The notes under the pieces: generated by a model
Told to the model about the DNA's origin: nothing
What the model saw: the letters and a program-made list of their open reading frames with translations, nothing else
Databases searched by the model: none
Shown here: positions 33,420-42,427 of the stretch, one piece after another
How the letters are laid out: the number at the start of each line of letters is the position of its first letter
How positions within the stretch are numbered: the stretch's first letter is position 1
Program-made: the position numbers and the translations under genes
From: Acidimicrobiaceae bacterium
Lineage (GTDB): Bacteria > Actinomycetota > Acidimicrobiia > Acidimicrobiales > UBA8592
Length of the DNA stretch: 64,000 nucleotides
NCBI GenBank assembly: GCA_024641655.1
Contig: JAHECR010000001.1
Span: 1 to 64,000 of the forward strand
Direction: 5' to 3'

Positions 33420-34694
33420 TCACCCGACGTCGCCACGGAGGAGGTCGTCGAGGGTTTCCCGCTCGACCACCACGCGGGCCTCGCCGTCGCGAACGAACAC
33501 GACGGCGGGGCGCAACACCTTGTTGTAGTTGCTGCCCATCGAGTGCCCGTACGCGCCGGTGACGGGGGTCGCGAGCAGATCACCAACGGCGATGTCGTCG
33601 GGAACCCGTGCGCTCCGCACCAGGATGTCGCCCGATTCACAGTGCTTGCCCACGACGCTGACGACCTTCGGGCGAGCTCCGGTGACCGCTCGCGGCAGGA
33701 ACGTCTCGTAGCCACTGCCGTAGAGCACCGGCCGAGGGTTGTCGCTCATACCGCCGTCCACCGAGACGTAGGTGCGGATCCCTTCGAGGTGCTTGATGGT
33801 CCCGACTGTGTACAGCGTGACCGCAGCGCTCGCGACGATTGCGCGTCCGGGTTCGGCGGTTATCCGGGCAGTGACGCCGGCGGCCCGACAGGCACCGACG
33901 ACAACCTTGCCCCAGGCTGCTATCGGGAGCGATTCCTCGCCTTCCATGTAGGCGACACCGAGGCCGCCACCGATCGACAATTCGGGCAGACCCAGCGGCA
34001 CCGAGAACTCGGCGAGCACGAGGGCCGCCTGCCGGTAGGAGTCCAGGACCAGGACCTGTGAGCCGATGTGCGCGTGGATTCCGATCAGGTCGATCGCCGG
34101 CGATGCCAGCGCACGTTCGACTGCGCTCGCTGCCACCCCCGTGGAGACGGTGAAACCGAACTTGGAGTCGTCCTGGCCCGTGGAAACGTATTCGTGGGTG
34201 TGGGCCTCGACTCCGGGCGTGATGCGCAGCAGTGCCGTCGCCACCTGACCGGTCTCGGCGTGGACGGCCTCGAGGCGGTCGATCTCGTCGAAGCTGTCGA
34301 CGACGATGCGGCCGATGCCGTTGTCGAGCGCGTAGCGCAGCTCGGCCGAGGACTTGTTGTTCCCGTGCAACACCAGTCGATCCGGCGGGACGTCCGCCGC
34401 CAGCGCCACATACATCTCCCCCATCGTGGCGACATCGAGATGCATGCCTTCCTCGTGGGCGAGGCGCGCCATGGCCTTGCACAGGAAGGCCTTGGTGGCG
34501 TAGGCGACCCCGTCGCCGAAGGCAGCCACCGCGGCGCGGCAACGGCTGCGGAGATGCTCCTCGTCGTAGACGAACAGCGGCGTGCCGTAGGTTGCCGCGA
34601 GATCATCGGCGCGCACACCCGCGATGGTGAGCATCCCGTCGGGATCGACCGCGGCGGCGTCTGGCAGCAGGGCGCGTGGAAGCGGAGCCGACAT
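33420..34694 (-). CDS. lysA: Diaminopimelate decarboxylase
   Basis: PLP enzyme making lysine from meso-diaminopimelate. The 424-residue protein has the PLP Lys68 in VAYATKAFLCKAMARL, the HGNNKSSAELRYAL motif, the glycine-rich phosphate site LSIGGGLGV and the C-terminal active-site residues of CESGDILV and GAYGHSMGSNYN. It begins 3 bases after the argS stop, so argS and lysA are co-transcribed. Confidence 0.95.
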   Translation of the reverse strand: MSAPLPRALLPDAAAVDPDGMLTIAGVRADDLAATYGTPLFVYDEEHLRSRCRAAVAAFGDGVAYATKAFLCKAMARLAHEEGMHLDVATMGEMYVALAADVPPDRLVLHGNNKSSAELRYALDNGIGRIVVDSFDEIDRLEAVHAETGQVATALLRITPGVEAHTHEYVSTGQDDSKFGFTVSTGVAASAVERALASPAIDLIGIHAHIGSQVLVLDSYRQAALVLAEFSVPLGLPELSIGGGLGVAYMEGEESLPIAAWGKVVVGACRAAGVTARITAEPGRAIVASAAVTLYTVGTIKHLEGIRTYVSVDGGMSDNPRPVLYGSGYETFLPRAVTGARPKVVSVVGKHCESGDILVRSARVPDDIAVGDLLATPVTGAYGHSMGSNYNKVLRPAVVFVRDGEARVVVERETLDDLLRGDVG

Positions 34695-34697
34695 GGG

Positions 34698-36308
34698 TCA
34701 CATGCTCTCGGGAGCGCTGACGCCGACCAGGCCGAGCCCGGCCACGAGGCCGATCCGGGCTGCCGCGACGAGGTGAAGTCGAGCCTGGGTGAGCTCGGCC
34801 CCGACGCCGTCGCCCATGACGTAGCAGTCGTGGTAGAAGCCGTGCACGGCGGCGGCGAAGTCACGCAACCAGCTCACGATCTTGTGGGGGGCGAGCTCGC
34901 GCGCCGCGAGCACGACCATGTCGGGCAGCTCGTTGAGCTGTCGGAGGATCTCCAGCTCGCGTTCGTGGGTGAGCAGCGACAGGTCGATGTCGGCGAGCGC
35001 GCTGGTGGCGATGCCGGCCTCGGCGACCTTCGTCTGGATCGAGCACAGCCGGGCATGAGCCATCTGGACGTAGAAGACCGGGTTGTCCATCGCCTTCGAG
35101 GCGGCGAGCTGGAGATCGAAGGTCTGCTTCGTGTCGACGGATTGGAGGAGATAGGTGAACCGGGTCGCATCGGGACCGATCTCGTCGACGATGTCGCGCA
35201 GTTCGATGATGTCGCCGGCGCGCTTGGACAGCCGGACCTCCTCGTCGCCCCGCATGAGCCGCACCATCTGGGTGATCGCGATCTGCAGATCGTCGGGGTC
35301 GTGCCCCAACGCGGCGATCGCGGCCTTCATCCGCGGGACGTAGCCGTGATGGTCGGCGCCCCACACGTTCACCAGTCGATCGGCCCGTGCGAACTTGTCG
35401 CGGTGGTAGGCGACATCTGGGGTGAGGTAGGTGAGCTCGCCGTCGCTCTTGACGAGGACGCGGTCCTTGTCATCGCCGTAGTCGGTGGAGCGCAACCAGG
35501 TGGCCCCGTCCTGCTCGTAGACGACCCCGTGGGCGCGAAGGTCGCTGAGGGCTTCGTCGATGGCGCCGCTCGCGATCATCGAACGCTCACTGAACCAGGT
35601 GTCGAAGGTGATGCCGAGGCGGTCGAGCACCTCGACCTGATCGGCCTTCGCGTAGTCGTAGCCCCACTCGAGGGCCTCTTCGAGGTCGAGCCCTTCGGGC
35701 ATGTGGGCGGCCCAGTCGATGATGTATTGACCGGCATAGCCGTCGGCGGGGACGTCGCCGCCGCGTCGCCGAGCTCGCAACGATGCCGCGTAGGCAAGCA
35801 TCTGCACCCCGCGGTCGTTGATGTAGAACTCGCGTTCGACGTCGTGACCGACGGCCTCGAGCAGACGGGCCACGGCGTCTCCGTAGCAGGCGCCCCGGGC
35901 ATGGCCAGCGTGCAGCGGCCCGGTGGGGTTGGCGCTGATGAACTCGACGTTGACCTTCACCCCGGCACCGATGTCGGTGCGCCCGAACGCCGGGCCGGCG
36001 GCGAGCACCGACTCGAGCACCTCGTGGAGCCAGCTGTCGGCGAGCCGGAAGTTGACGAAGCCGGGGCCGGCGATCTCCACGGCCTTCACATGGCGCGGCA
36101 GGTGGGCATTGAGATGGTCGGCCACCTGCTGCCCGAGCTCCCGTGGATTGCGGCCTGCCGCCTTGGCACTGGCGAGCGCGACGTTCGAGGACCAGTCGCC
36201 GTGTTCGCGCTTGGCAGGGCGCTCCAGATTGATGGTGACGGGGAGCGGATCGACGCCGAGCGCGCCGAGCGCGTCACGCAGTGCAGAGGTGAGGGTCTCG
36301 GTGATCAT
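34698..36308 (-). CDS. argS: Arginyl-tRNA synthetase
   Basis: A 536-residue class I synthetase. The N-terminal tRNA D-loop recognition domain starts MITETLTSALRDALGALGVD. The HIGH-type motif is ANPTGPLHAGHARGACYGD and the KMSKS-like region is VRLSKRAGDIIELRDIV. The C-terminal DALR anticodon-binding domain ends RIGLVAGLGLVGVSAPESM. First gene of the argS-lysA-hom-thrC-rho run. Confidence 0.95.
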   Translation of the reverse strand: MITETLTSALRDALGALGVDPLPVTINLERPAKREHGDWSSNVALASAKAAGRNPRELGQQVADHLNAHLPRHVKAVEIAGPGFVNFRLADSWLHEVLESVLAAGPAFGRTDIGAGVKVNVEFISANPTGPLHAGHARGACYGDAVARLLEAVGHDVEREFYINDRGVQMLAYAASLRARRRGGDVPADGYAGQYIIDWAAHMPEGLDLEEALEWGYDYAKADQVEVLDRLGITFDTWFSERSMIASGAIDEALSDLRAHGVVYEQDGATWLRSTDYGDDKDRVLVKSDGELTYLTPDVAYHRDKFARADRLVNVWGADHHGYVPRMKAAIAALGHDPDDLQIAITQMVRLMRGDEEVRLSKRAGDIIELRDIVDEIGPDATRFTYLLQSVDTKQTFDLQLAASKAMDNPVFYVQMAHARLCSIQTKVAEAGIATSALADIDLSLLTHERELEILRQLNELPDMVVLAARELAPHKIVSWLRDFAAAVHGFYHDCYVMGDGVGAELTQARLHLVAAARIGLVAGLGLVGVSAPESM

Positions 36309-36398
36309 GCTGGGGCCTGCAGGGGGTGGGGGCGAGCAGTCAATGGTACGGCCATGGGCCTGCGGTCACAGGTCTTTTCGGGCGCTGCTCGCGCGGTG

Positions 36399-37184
36399 TC
36401 AGTACCCGGAGCCCCCAGTGTCGGGACTCGCGACGCCGAGCGCGGCGGCCACTGCCGCACGGAACGTGCCGATGTCGGCGACAGCGGTGATCATCTGGAA
36501 ACCCATCTCGGTGCGACGGGCGACGAGGTCGGGCGTGGCGTGGCAACCGGCCACGACACCGTTGCGCCGACAGGAGGCGACGATCGTCTCGAGCGCCTCG
36601 ACAAAGCGCGGATCGTCCTCGTTGTTGCGCGGCGGCAGGCCGAGCGTCACCGACAGGTCGGCGGGCCCGACATAGACCACGTCGACACCGGGCACCGAGA
36701 CGATGTCGTCGATCCGCGCGAGCGCCGTCGTGGTCTCGATCATCGGCACACAGAGCACCGACGCATTCGCCGACCCGTAGTAGTCGGCGCGCCTCAGGGA
36801 CACGCCGGTCGGGCCGTAGCTTCGTGCCCCTTCAGGGTGATACCGCATTGCGGCAACGGCCGCGGCTGCTTCCTCGGGGCTGTTGACCATCGGCACGATC
36901 ACGCCGCCCGCGCCGGCATCGAGCATCTTGCCGATGATGCCAGGCTCGTTCCACGGCACCCGGACGAGCGGGGTGCTGTCTCCGAGGTCGAGGACCTGTA
37001 GCAGCGTCACGGTGTCGCGGTAGTCGACCAGACCGTGCTGGTTGTCGATGCAGACGTAGTCGAAGCCGGAACGTGCCATGACCTCGGTGGTGACGGTATT
37101 GGCGATCGACACCCAGCCCCCTACCGCCACTCCCCCGTCGTTCCAGCGCTTGCGAAGGTCGATCATCAGGTCATCATGGCGCAT
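36399..37184 (-). CDS. HpcH/HpaI-type class II aldolase
   Basis: A 261-residue TIM-barrel aldolase of the 2,4-dihydroxyhept-2-enedioate aldolase/citramalyl-type family. Signature segments: YVCIDNQHGLVDYRD, NEPGIIGKMLDAGAGGVIVPMV with the metal-binding region, GPTGVSLRRADYYG, VPMIETTTALARID and YVGPADLSVTLG. The Arg/Glu/Asp metal site appears intact. The acceptor is unknown; relatives cleave pyruvate-derived aldols. Divergent from dus; 90 bases from argS. Confidence 0.85.
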   Translation of the reverse strand: MRHDDLMIDLRKRWNDGGVAVGGWVSIANTVTTEVMARSGFDYVCIDNQHGLVDYRDTVTLLQVLDLGDSTPLVRVPWNEPGIIGKMLDAGAGGVIVPMVNSPEEAAAAVAAMRYHPEGARSYGPTGVSLRRADYYGSANASVLCVPMIETTTALARIDDIVSVPGVDVVYVGPADLSVTLGLPPRNNEDDPRFVEALETIVASCRRNGVVAGCHATPDLVARRTEMGFQMITAVADIGTFRAAVAAALGVASPDTGGSGY

Positions 37185-37259
37185 CCACGGCGTGGCGGTC
37201 GGGAGTTCGCCCCGCGACGGCTGGCCGCGGCGATACCGGCACGGCCTTACGCTGGTGCG

Positions 37260-38486
37260 ATGGCGATGGACACCTCGTTGAATCGCACGGCGGTCAACGC
37301 CGAGGTCGCGCCGGTCAGACCCGGCGAGTTCTCGCCGTTACTGCTCGGACCTTTGTCGGTCTGGCCGCCCATGGTGCTCGCTCCCATGGCCGGTGTCACC
37401 GACAGCCCGTTCCGTACGGTGTGCCGGGACTTCGCCGCCGCAGGAGTTTCACCGAATTCGCCGCATGTCCCGGGGATCTTCGTGAACCAGATGATCACCG
37501 CTCGAGGCCTCGTCGAGGGACACGAGAAGACACTGAAGCTGGCCGAGTTCGCCCCCGGCGAGTCGCCGCGTTCGATGCAGCTGTACGGCACCGACCCGTC
37601 CTACCTGGCCAAGGCCGTCGAGTTGCTGGTGGCGCAGGAGCATGTCGATCACATCGACCTCAACTTCGGCTGCCCGGTACCCAAGGTGACCCGCCATGGT
37701 GGCGGCGGCGCGCTGCCGTTCCGCCGTCCGCTGTTCGCCCGCGTGATCGGTGCGGTGGTCGAGGCTGCAGCCGGGCGCGTGCCGATCACGGTGAAGTTCC
37801 GGATGGGGATCGACGACGACCACCTCACCCACCTCGACGCGGGGCGCATTGCCGAAGACCAGGGCGCCGCAGCGGTGGCCCTCCACGCCCGTACCGTCGA
37901 GCAGCTCTACGGAGGCGAGGCCCGGTGGGCGGCCATTGCCGAGCTGAAGGAGCACGTGACGACCATCCCGGTGCTCGGCAACGGCGATATCTGGGAGGCC
38001 CACGACGCGATCCGCATGCTGCGGGCGACCGGCGCCGACGGCGTCGTGGTCGGGCGCGGCTGTCTCGGGCGTCCGTGGCTGTTCGAGCAGATCGCACGGC
38101 TCTTCGAGGGAGGCGAGCTCGGGGCGCAACCCAGTCTCGGTGACGTCGTCGCGACGATGCGTCGCCACGCCCGGCTCGCGTGCGACTGGACCGGTTCGGA
38201 ACGAGCGCTGCGTGCCTTCCGCAAGCACGCCACCTGGTACCTGACCGGGTTCCCGGTGGGGGGTGCTGTACGCGATCGCGTCCACCGCGTCGACTCGCTC
38301 GACGGGCTCGACGCGATCGTCGCTGAGCTCGACCCCGATCTCAGGCTCCCGGTCGACGCCCTGCGCACGCCGCGCAGCCACAAGGGTGGTCCCAAGCCCG
38401 TCGCGCTCCCGCCCGGATGGCTCGACGATCCCGACTGCGACCTGGCGCTGTCGGAAGAAGCCGACGCCGTGACGTCGGGCGGTTGA
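37260..38486 (+). CDS. tRNA-dihydrouridine synthase
   Basis: A 408-residue FMN enzyme reducing uridines in tRNA D-loops. MVLAPMAGVTDSPFRTVCRD starts the barrel, the catalytic Cys is in HIDLNFGCPVPKVTRHGGG, and FMN-phosphate contacts are in VPITVKFRMGID, ALHARTVEQLYGG, VLGNGDIWEAHDA and GVVVGRGCLGRPW. DusB-type. An extra N-terminal 30 residues and a C-terminal tail make it longer than E. coli DusB. Its stop lies at the start of maf. Confidence 0.92.
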   Translation: MAMDTSLNRTAVNAEVAPVRPGEFSPLLLGPLSVWPPMVLAPMAGVTDSPFRTVCRDFAAAGVSPNSPHVPGIFVNQMITARGLVEGHEKTLKLAEFAPGESPRSMQLYGTDPSYLAKAVELLVAQEHVDHIDLNFGCPVPKVTRHGGGGALPFRRPLFARVIGAVVEAAAGRVPITVKFRMGIDDDHLTHLDAGRIAEDQGAAAVALHARTVEQLYGGEARWAAIAELKEHVTTIPVLGNGDIWEAHDAIRMLRATGADGVVVGRGCLGRPWLFEQIARLFEGGELGAQPSLGDVVATMRRHARLACDWTGSERALRAFRKHATWYLTGFPVGGAVRDRVHRVDSLDGLDAIVAELDPDLRLPVDALRTPRSHKGGPKPVALPPGWLDDPDCDLALSEEADAVTSGG

Positions 38487-38491
38487 GGGCC

Positions 38492-39112
38492 GTGGTCGCA
38501 TCTGGAACGCGAGCACCGCTGGTGCTCGCGTCGGCCTCACCACGCCGTCGGGTGCTGCTCGCCGTGCTCGGGATCACCGCGGAGGCCTGTCCAGCCGACA
38601 TCGACGAAGCGGCCACGGGCGAGGGACTCCCGCCGGGCGACGCTGCCGTCGCGATCGCCGTGGCCAAGGCGCAGGCAATCACCTACGACGGGCGACCGAT
38701 CCTCGCCGCCGACACGATCGTGGTCGCCGGCGAAACCATTCTCGGCAAGCCCGACGACCGTGGGCAGGCCGCGTTGATTCTCCGGCGCGTGTCGGGCACC
38801 CGCGTCGACATCGTGTCGGGGCTGGCCTTGCGACTCGACGTCGACACGATCGCCACCCGGCGATCGCGCACCGTTGTGCAGATCGACGCCCTGAGCGAGG
38901 CGCAGATCGCCCACTACCTGGCAACGGGCGAGGCCGACGACAAGGCCGGCGGCCTTGCGATCCAGGGAAGCGCTTCGTCGTTCGTGCACATCATCGAGGG
39001 CAGCCGGTCGAACACCTTCGGGTTGCCGCTGGCGGAGACCGCGGACCTGTTGCGCCTCGCGGGCTTCGAGCCTGCTCGCACTACTCCCACCTGGAACGAG
39101 CCCGGGCGCTGA
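38492..39112 (+). CDS. Maf-family nucleotide pyrophosphatase
   Basis: A 206-residue house-cleaning nucleotide pyrophosphatase hydrolysing non-canonical NTPs. It has PLVLASASPRRRVLL at the N-terminus, ILAADTIVVAGETILGKP as the catalytic strand-loop, and DDKAGGLAIQGSASSFV plus GSRSNTFGLPL as the C-terminal signature. The start may be this GTG or a TTG at 38483 that overlaps the dus stop (TTGA). Co-transcribed with dus. Confidence 0.9.
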   Translation: MVASGTRAPLVLASASPRRRVLLAVLGITAEACPADIDEAATGEGLPPGDAAVAIAVAKAQAITYDGRPILAADTIVVAGETILGKPDDRGQAALILRRVSGTRVDIVSGLALRLDVDTIATRRSRTVVQIDALSEAQIAHYLATGEADDKAGGLAIQGSASSFVHIIEGSRSNTFGLPLAETADLLRLAGFEPARTTPTWNEPGR

Positions 39113-39128
39113 CGTCGCACCCTCGGGG

Positions 39129-39599
39129 TCAGTTGCCGATGGTTGCGCTCCAGCTGGCCTTGGCGCCGCTGTGCCCCACTGCGGTCACGGCCCAGGTGCC
39201 GCCGATGGCGGCAACGATCGTCAGCACCGCCAACGCGACGTTCACTTGCCGGGCGTTGAACTTCGGGATGCGATCGGGGAACCGGTCGACGAGCACCAGC
39301 ACCGCGGAGAGTGCGAGGATCGCAATGGACCACGGCAGGACGGTCTCGGCCTGCTGGGTGTGATGGCGAACGAGCTCGGTGCGCTGCACGTGCTTTTGGA
39401 GCGCCTCACCCGAAGAACCAGCGAGTCCGACGGCGACGGTTGCCGCGAGCGCGAACCCGAACACCAACGGCGCGTAGTGCCGTCGGGCCTTCGGCATGAC
39501 CGCGACGACGATGATGCCGATCGCTGCGAGCGGCAGCAGCACGACCGCAGCATGCACGATCAACGGGTGGGCGGGCAGGCCGAAGAAGCTGTCGAGCAT
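39129..39599 (-). CDS. Four-helix DUF2231-like membrane protein
   Basis: A 156-residue protein starting MLDSFFGLPAHPLIVHAAVV, the usual beginning of DUF2231 proteins (the PAHPLIVH motif). Four membrane helices follow. The HHTQQAETVLPW segment between helices 2 and 3 contains His residues that could bind metal or heme, as proposed for the family. The gene is divergent from the two-component system (166 bases between), a possible target of it. Function unknown. Confidence 0.75.
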   Translation of the reverse strand: MLDSFFGLPAHPLIVHAAVVLLPLAAIGIIVVAVMPKARRHYAPLVFGFALAATVAVGLAGSSGEALQKHVQRTELVRHHTQQAETVLPWSIAILALSAVLVLVDRFPDRIPKFNARQVNVALAVLTIVAAIGGTWAVTAVGHSGAKASWSATIGN

Positions 39600-39765
39600 C
39601 GTCGACTCCTCTGGTGGGGTGGGGGAAGCAGGGGCGGTTCCCCGGGCCGGTGGTTCCCGGGGAACCGCAGGGCCACGGTAGGAGCCGCGAACACCACGAC
39701 GAGCAAGCGCCGGGAAAAGATTTGGCAAAGACAGCCCCACGAGCGGCCCGACGCGCGATCCTCCG

Positions 39766-40431
39766 GTGGTGCGGCTCCTCCTGGTCGAAGACGACCTCTC
39801 CATCGCCACGCCGCTGTTGACCGCGCTGCGGCGAGAGGGCTTCGAGGTCGTGCACGTCACGACCGGCGGGGAGGCCATTGACGCGAAGGGGGTCGATCTC
39901 GTGCTGCTCGACCTCGGACTGCCCGACATCGATGGGCGAGAGGTCTGCCGACAACTCCGTCAGCGCGACGACACGCCGATCATCGTCGTCACCGCTCGCG
40001 GCGACGAGATCGATCGGGTCGTACTGCTCGAACTCGGCGCCGACGACTACGTCGTGAAGCCGTTCGGCTTTCGCGAGCTGGTCGCGCGTATTCGCGCGGT
40101 GGCTCGCCGATCCTCGGGGCAGAGGGAAGCCCCAGTGGAGCGCCTCGAGCTCGGGACGCTCGTGATCGACCGCCGGGCCCATCAGGTCCTCATGGACGGG
40201 GAGCTCGTGACCCTCACGCCGAAGGAGTACGACCTGCTCGACCATCTCGCGGACGATCCTGGAGCGGTCCACGCACGGGAGCGCATCATGCAGGAGGTCT
40301 GGGACGAACACTGGTGGGGATCCACGAAGACCCTCGATGTGCACATCGCCTCGTTACGGCGCAAGCTCGCCCCGGAGTTGATCGAGACGGTGCGCGGTGT
40401 CGGCTATCGCCTGGTCGCGCCCGCAGGATGA
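39766..40431 (+). CDS. OmpR/PhoB-family response regulator
   Basis: A 221-residue regulator from a GTG. The receiver domain has EDD at 8-10, phospho-acceptor Asp49 in LVLLDLGLPDIDG and the signalling Lys in ADDYVVKPFG. The C-terminal winged helix contains LTPKEYDLLDHLADD and TLDVHIASLRRKL. Pairs with the histidine kinase that begins 16 bases downstream. The target is not known; a divergent DUF2231-like gene adjoins. Confidence 0.93.
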   Translation: MVRLLLVEDDLSIATPLLTALRREGFEVVHVTTGGEAIDAKGVDLVLLDLGLPDIDGREVCRQLRQRDDTPIIVVTARGDEIDRVVLLELGADDYVVKPFGFRELVARIRAVARRSSGQREAPVERLELGTLVIDRRAHQVLMDGELVTLTPKEYDLLDHLADDPGAVHARERIMQEVWDEHWWGSTKTLDVHIASLRRKLAPELIETVRGVGYRLVAPAG

Positions 40432-40447
40432 GCCGGCGGATCCTGCG

Positions 40448-41845
40448 TTGACCCGCCGCCTGTTGATGAGCCACCTTGCGGTCGCCGCGCTGGTCGTGCT
40501 GCTGCTCGAGGTCCCGCTCGGCCTCCTGTACGCGTCGCGCGAACGCGACAGCTTCGCCACCGATACCGAGGCGGCTGCGGCAAGCCTGCACCGTGACTAC
40601 GAGGAGGCGTTCGAGGACGGGTCCACCATCGACCCCACGTTGGCGATAAGCGAGGCGCAGGACTCGGGCGCACACATCGTGCTCGTGGACGCACAAGGTG
40701 TCTCGATCGTCGACAGCGACCGCGCGCCGGGACAGAGCTATGCCGCGCGACCTGCGGTAGCCGCTGCCCTCACCGGCATCGGATCCTCGGCGGAGCGATG
40801 GTCGCCCGAGCTCGACGCCACCGCGCAGGTCGTCGCCTTGCCCTTCGTCAGCGACTCCCGGGTACACGGTGCGCTGCTGTTGGCCCGCGACGCCCACGAG
40901 GTCGACGAACGCGTGCGCGACTTCTGGTTGGGGCTCGGCGGCGTTGCCGCAGCAGTGTTGGCGCTCATGGCGGTGGCGGCGTGGACGCTCGCCCGATCGC
41001 TCACGCGGCCCCTTCGACGCCTCGAGGCCGAAGCGCGTCGATTCGCCCGCGGCGACCTCCATGCGATGGCCAACCCCCAGGGCGCACCTCCGGAGGTCAC
41101 CGAGCTCGCAACCACGTTGAACGCCATGGCCAGCCGCCTCGAGGAACTCCTGCGCACTCAACGAGCCTTCGTTGCCGATGCGTCGCACCAGCTCCGCACG
41201 CCGCTGACGGCGTTGCGCCTCCGGCTCGAGAACATCGACAGCGACCTCGGCGGTGACGACACCCAGGGCGAGCTCGACGCTGCCATCGAGGAGACCAACC
41301 GTCTCCGCGACCTCGTGGGCTCATTGCTCGATCTTGCCCGAGCTGACGACGCAGAGTCCTTGGAGTCGGTCGACCTCACCCGGATCGTCGCCGATCGCAC
41401 CGACACGTGGTCGGCGGTCGCCGAGCTCCAAGGCGTCGAGATCCGGTTCGACAATCCGCACGACGACAACCCGCCGCACGACGCGTGGGTCCGCATGGTG
41501 CGCGGCGGCGTCGAGCAGATCCTCGACAACCTCCTCGACAATGCCCTCACCGTTGCGCCGAGCGGATCGTCGATCACCGTGAGGATCGCGTCCGATGGCG
41601 ACGCCACGACGCTGACCCTCAGCGATGAGGGGCCCGGGATGACGGACGCGCAGAAGCGCTCCGCCACCGAGCGGTTCTGGCGCGGTGATCGCCGGCGTCC
41701 CGGCAGCGGGTTGGGCCTGTCGATCGTCGCCCGCCTCGTCGAGGTGGCGGGTGGTTCGTTGGCGCTCACCGACGCGGCGAGCGGCGGGCTCGTCGCGACG
41801 GTCCGATTCGTGTCGACCACTGCTCCCCCCGGTTCTGCGAGCTGA
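40448..41845 (+). CDS. Sensor histidine kinase
   Basis: A 465-residue kinase. Two membrane helices (about 8-28 and 158-180) enclose a ~130-residue extracytoplasmic sensor domain. A HAMP segment (LTRPLRRLEAEARRFARGD) leads to the H-box ADASHQLRTPLTALRLRLE (His near residue 247), N-box LDNLLDNAL, and the ATP lid DEGPGM and GSGLGLSIV. The TTG at 40448 is used; an ATG at 40466 is equally possible. An ATG overlapping the regulator's stop is out of frame. Confidence 0.92.
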   Translation: MTRRLLMSHLAVAALVVLLLEVPLGLLYASRERDSFATDTEAAAASLHRDYEEAFEDGSTIDPTLAISEAQDSGAHIVLVDAQGVSIVDSDRAPGQSYAARPAVAAALTGIGSSAERWSPELDATAQVVALPFVSDSRVHGALLLARDAHEVDERVRDFWLGLGGVAAAVLALMAVAAWTLARSLTRPLRRLEAEARRFARGDLHAMANPQGAPPEVTELATTLNAMASRLEELLRTQRAFVADASHQLRTPLTALRLRLENIDSDLGGDDTQGELDAAIEETNRLRDLVGSLLDLARADDAESLESVDLTRIVADRTDTWSAVAELQGVEIRFDNPHDDNPPHDAWVRMVRGGVEQILDNLLDNALTVAPSGSSITVRIASDGDATTLTLSDEGPGMTDAQKRSATERFWRGDRRRPGSGLGLSIVARLVEVAGGSLALTDAASGGLVATVRFVSTTAPPGSAS

Positions 41846-41915
41846 GGATCCCAGTCCGGTGGTCGATGTATTCACCGGGGGCCCTATAGTGAGGCCACCC
41901 GCTCCTCGGAGCGTT

Positions 41916-41987
41916 GCCCTCGTAGCTCAGGGGATAGAGCATCGGCCTCCGGAGCCGTGTGCGTGGGTTCGAATCCCGCCGAGGGCA
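41916..41987 (+). tRNA. tRNA-Arg (anticodon CCG)
   Basis: A full cloverleaf: acceptor GCCCTCG with CGAGGGC plus A73, D-stem GCTC/GAGC, anticodon loop CTCCGGA with CCG at 34-36, and T-arm GTGGG TTCGAAT CCCGC. The 27-43 pair is a T-T mismatch. CCA is not encoded. A -10-like TATAGT lies at 41885-41890. It reads the common high-GC codon CGG. Confidence 0.95.
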
Positions 41988-42100
41988 CAAGCCAAAATCT
42001 AGTGCTGACCAGGGCAATAGCACCTCGGGAAAGCCGACGACAGACCCCGCGGTGCGCACCACCCGCCCGCCCGAGCGCGTCGAGGCAGCCCCCGGCGCGC

Positions 42101-42427
42101 TCAGGCGAAGTAGTCGGGACGGCTGACGTAGGTCTCGGTCACGAAGAACACGCCATGGCGATTCTCCAGCAGTCGACGGATGCCCGCGATGACCGACCCT
42201 GCGTGCTCCATCGGCACGACGGTGATCAGCATCGACAGGCTGGCCCGGTCGTTGAAGAGCAGCCGGCCCTGGTGCTGGCCATGGTGCCCGAACCCGGATA
42301 CGCCCGTCACGGCGGTGTAGCCGGACGCGCCGGCACCGAGGAACAGGTCACGGACGGCTGCTTCGTCGGCGCCGTCGATCACCACCTCGATCTTTGCCAT
42401 GGGGGTGAGATCGGGAAAGCTGGTCAT
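42101..42427 (-). CDS. PII-like protein of the DAB operon
   Basis: A 108-residue protein with PII-like alpha/beta topology: MAKIEVVIDGADEAAVRDLF, then GASGYTAVTGVSGFGHHGQHQG (T-loop region), LSMLITVVPMEHAGSVIAGI and a C-terminal GVFFVTETYVSRPDYF. Small PII-like proteins accompany dabA in many genomes and are thought to adjust uptake to nucleotide or bicarbonate levels. Its ATG at 42427 overlaps the dabA stop by four bases. The canonical PII uridylylation Tyr is not evident. Confidence 0.75.
   Translation of the reverse strand: MTSFPDLTPMAKIEVVIDGADEAAVRDLFLGAGASGYTAVTGVSGFGHHGQHQGRLLFNDRASLSMLITVVPMEHAGSVIAGIRRLLENRHGVFFVTETYVSRPDYFA

Noticed and set aside
34068-37001. 977-codon plus-strand frame
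   Set aside because: Antisense to lysA, argS and the aldolase, all with clear motifs.
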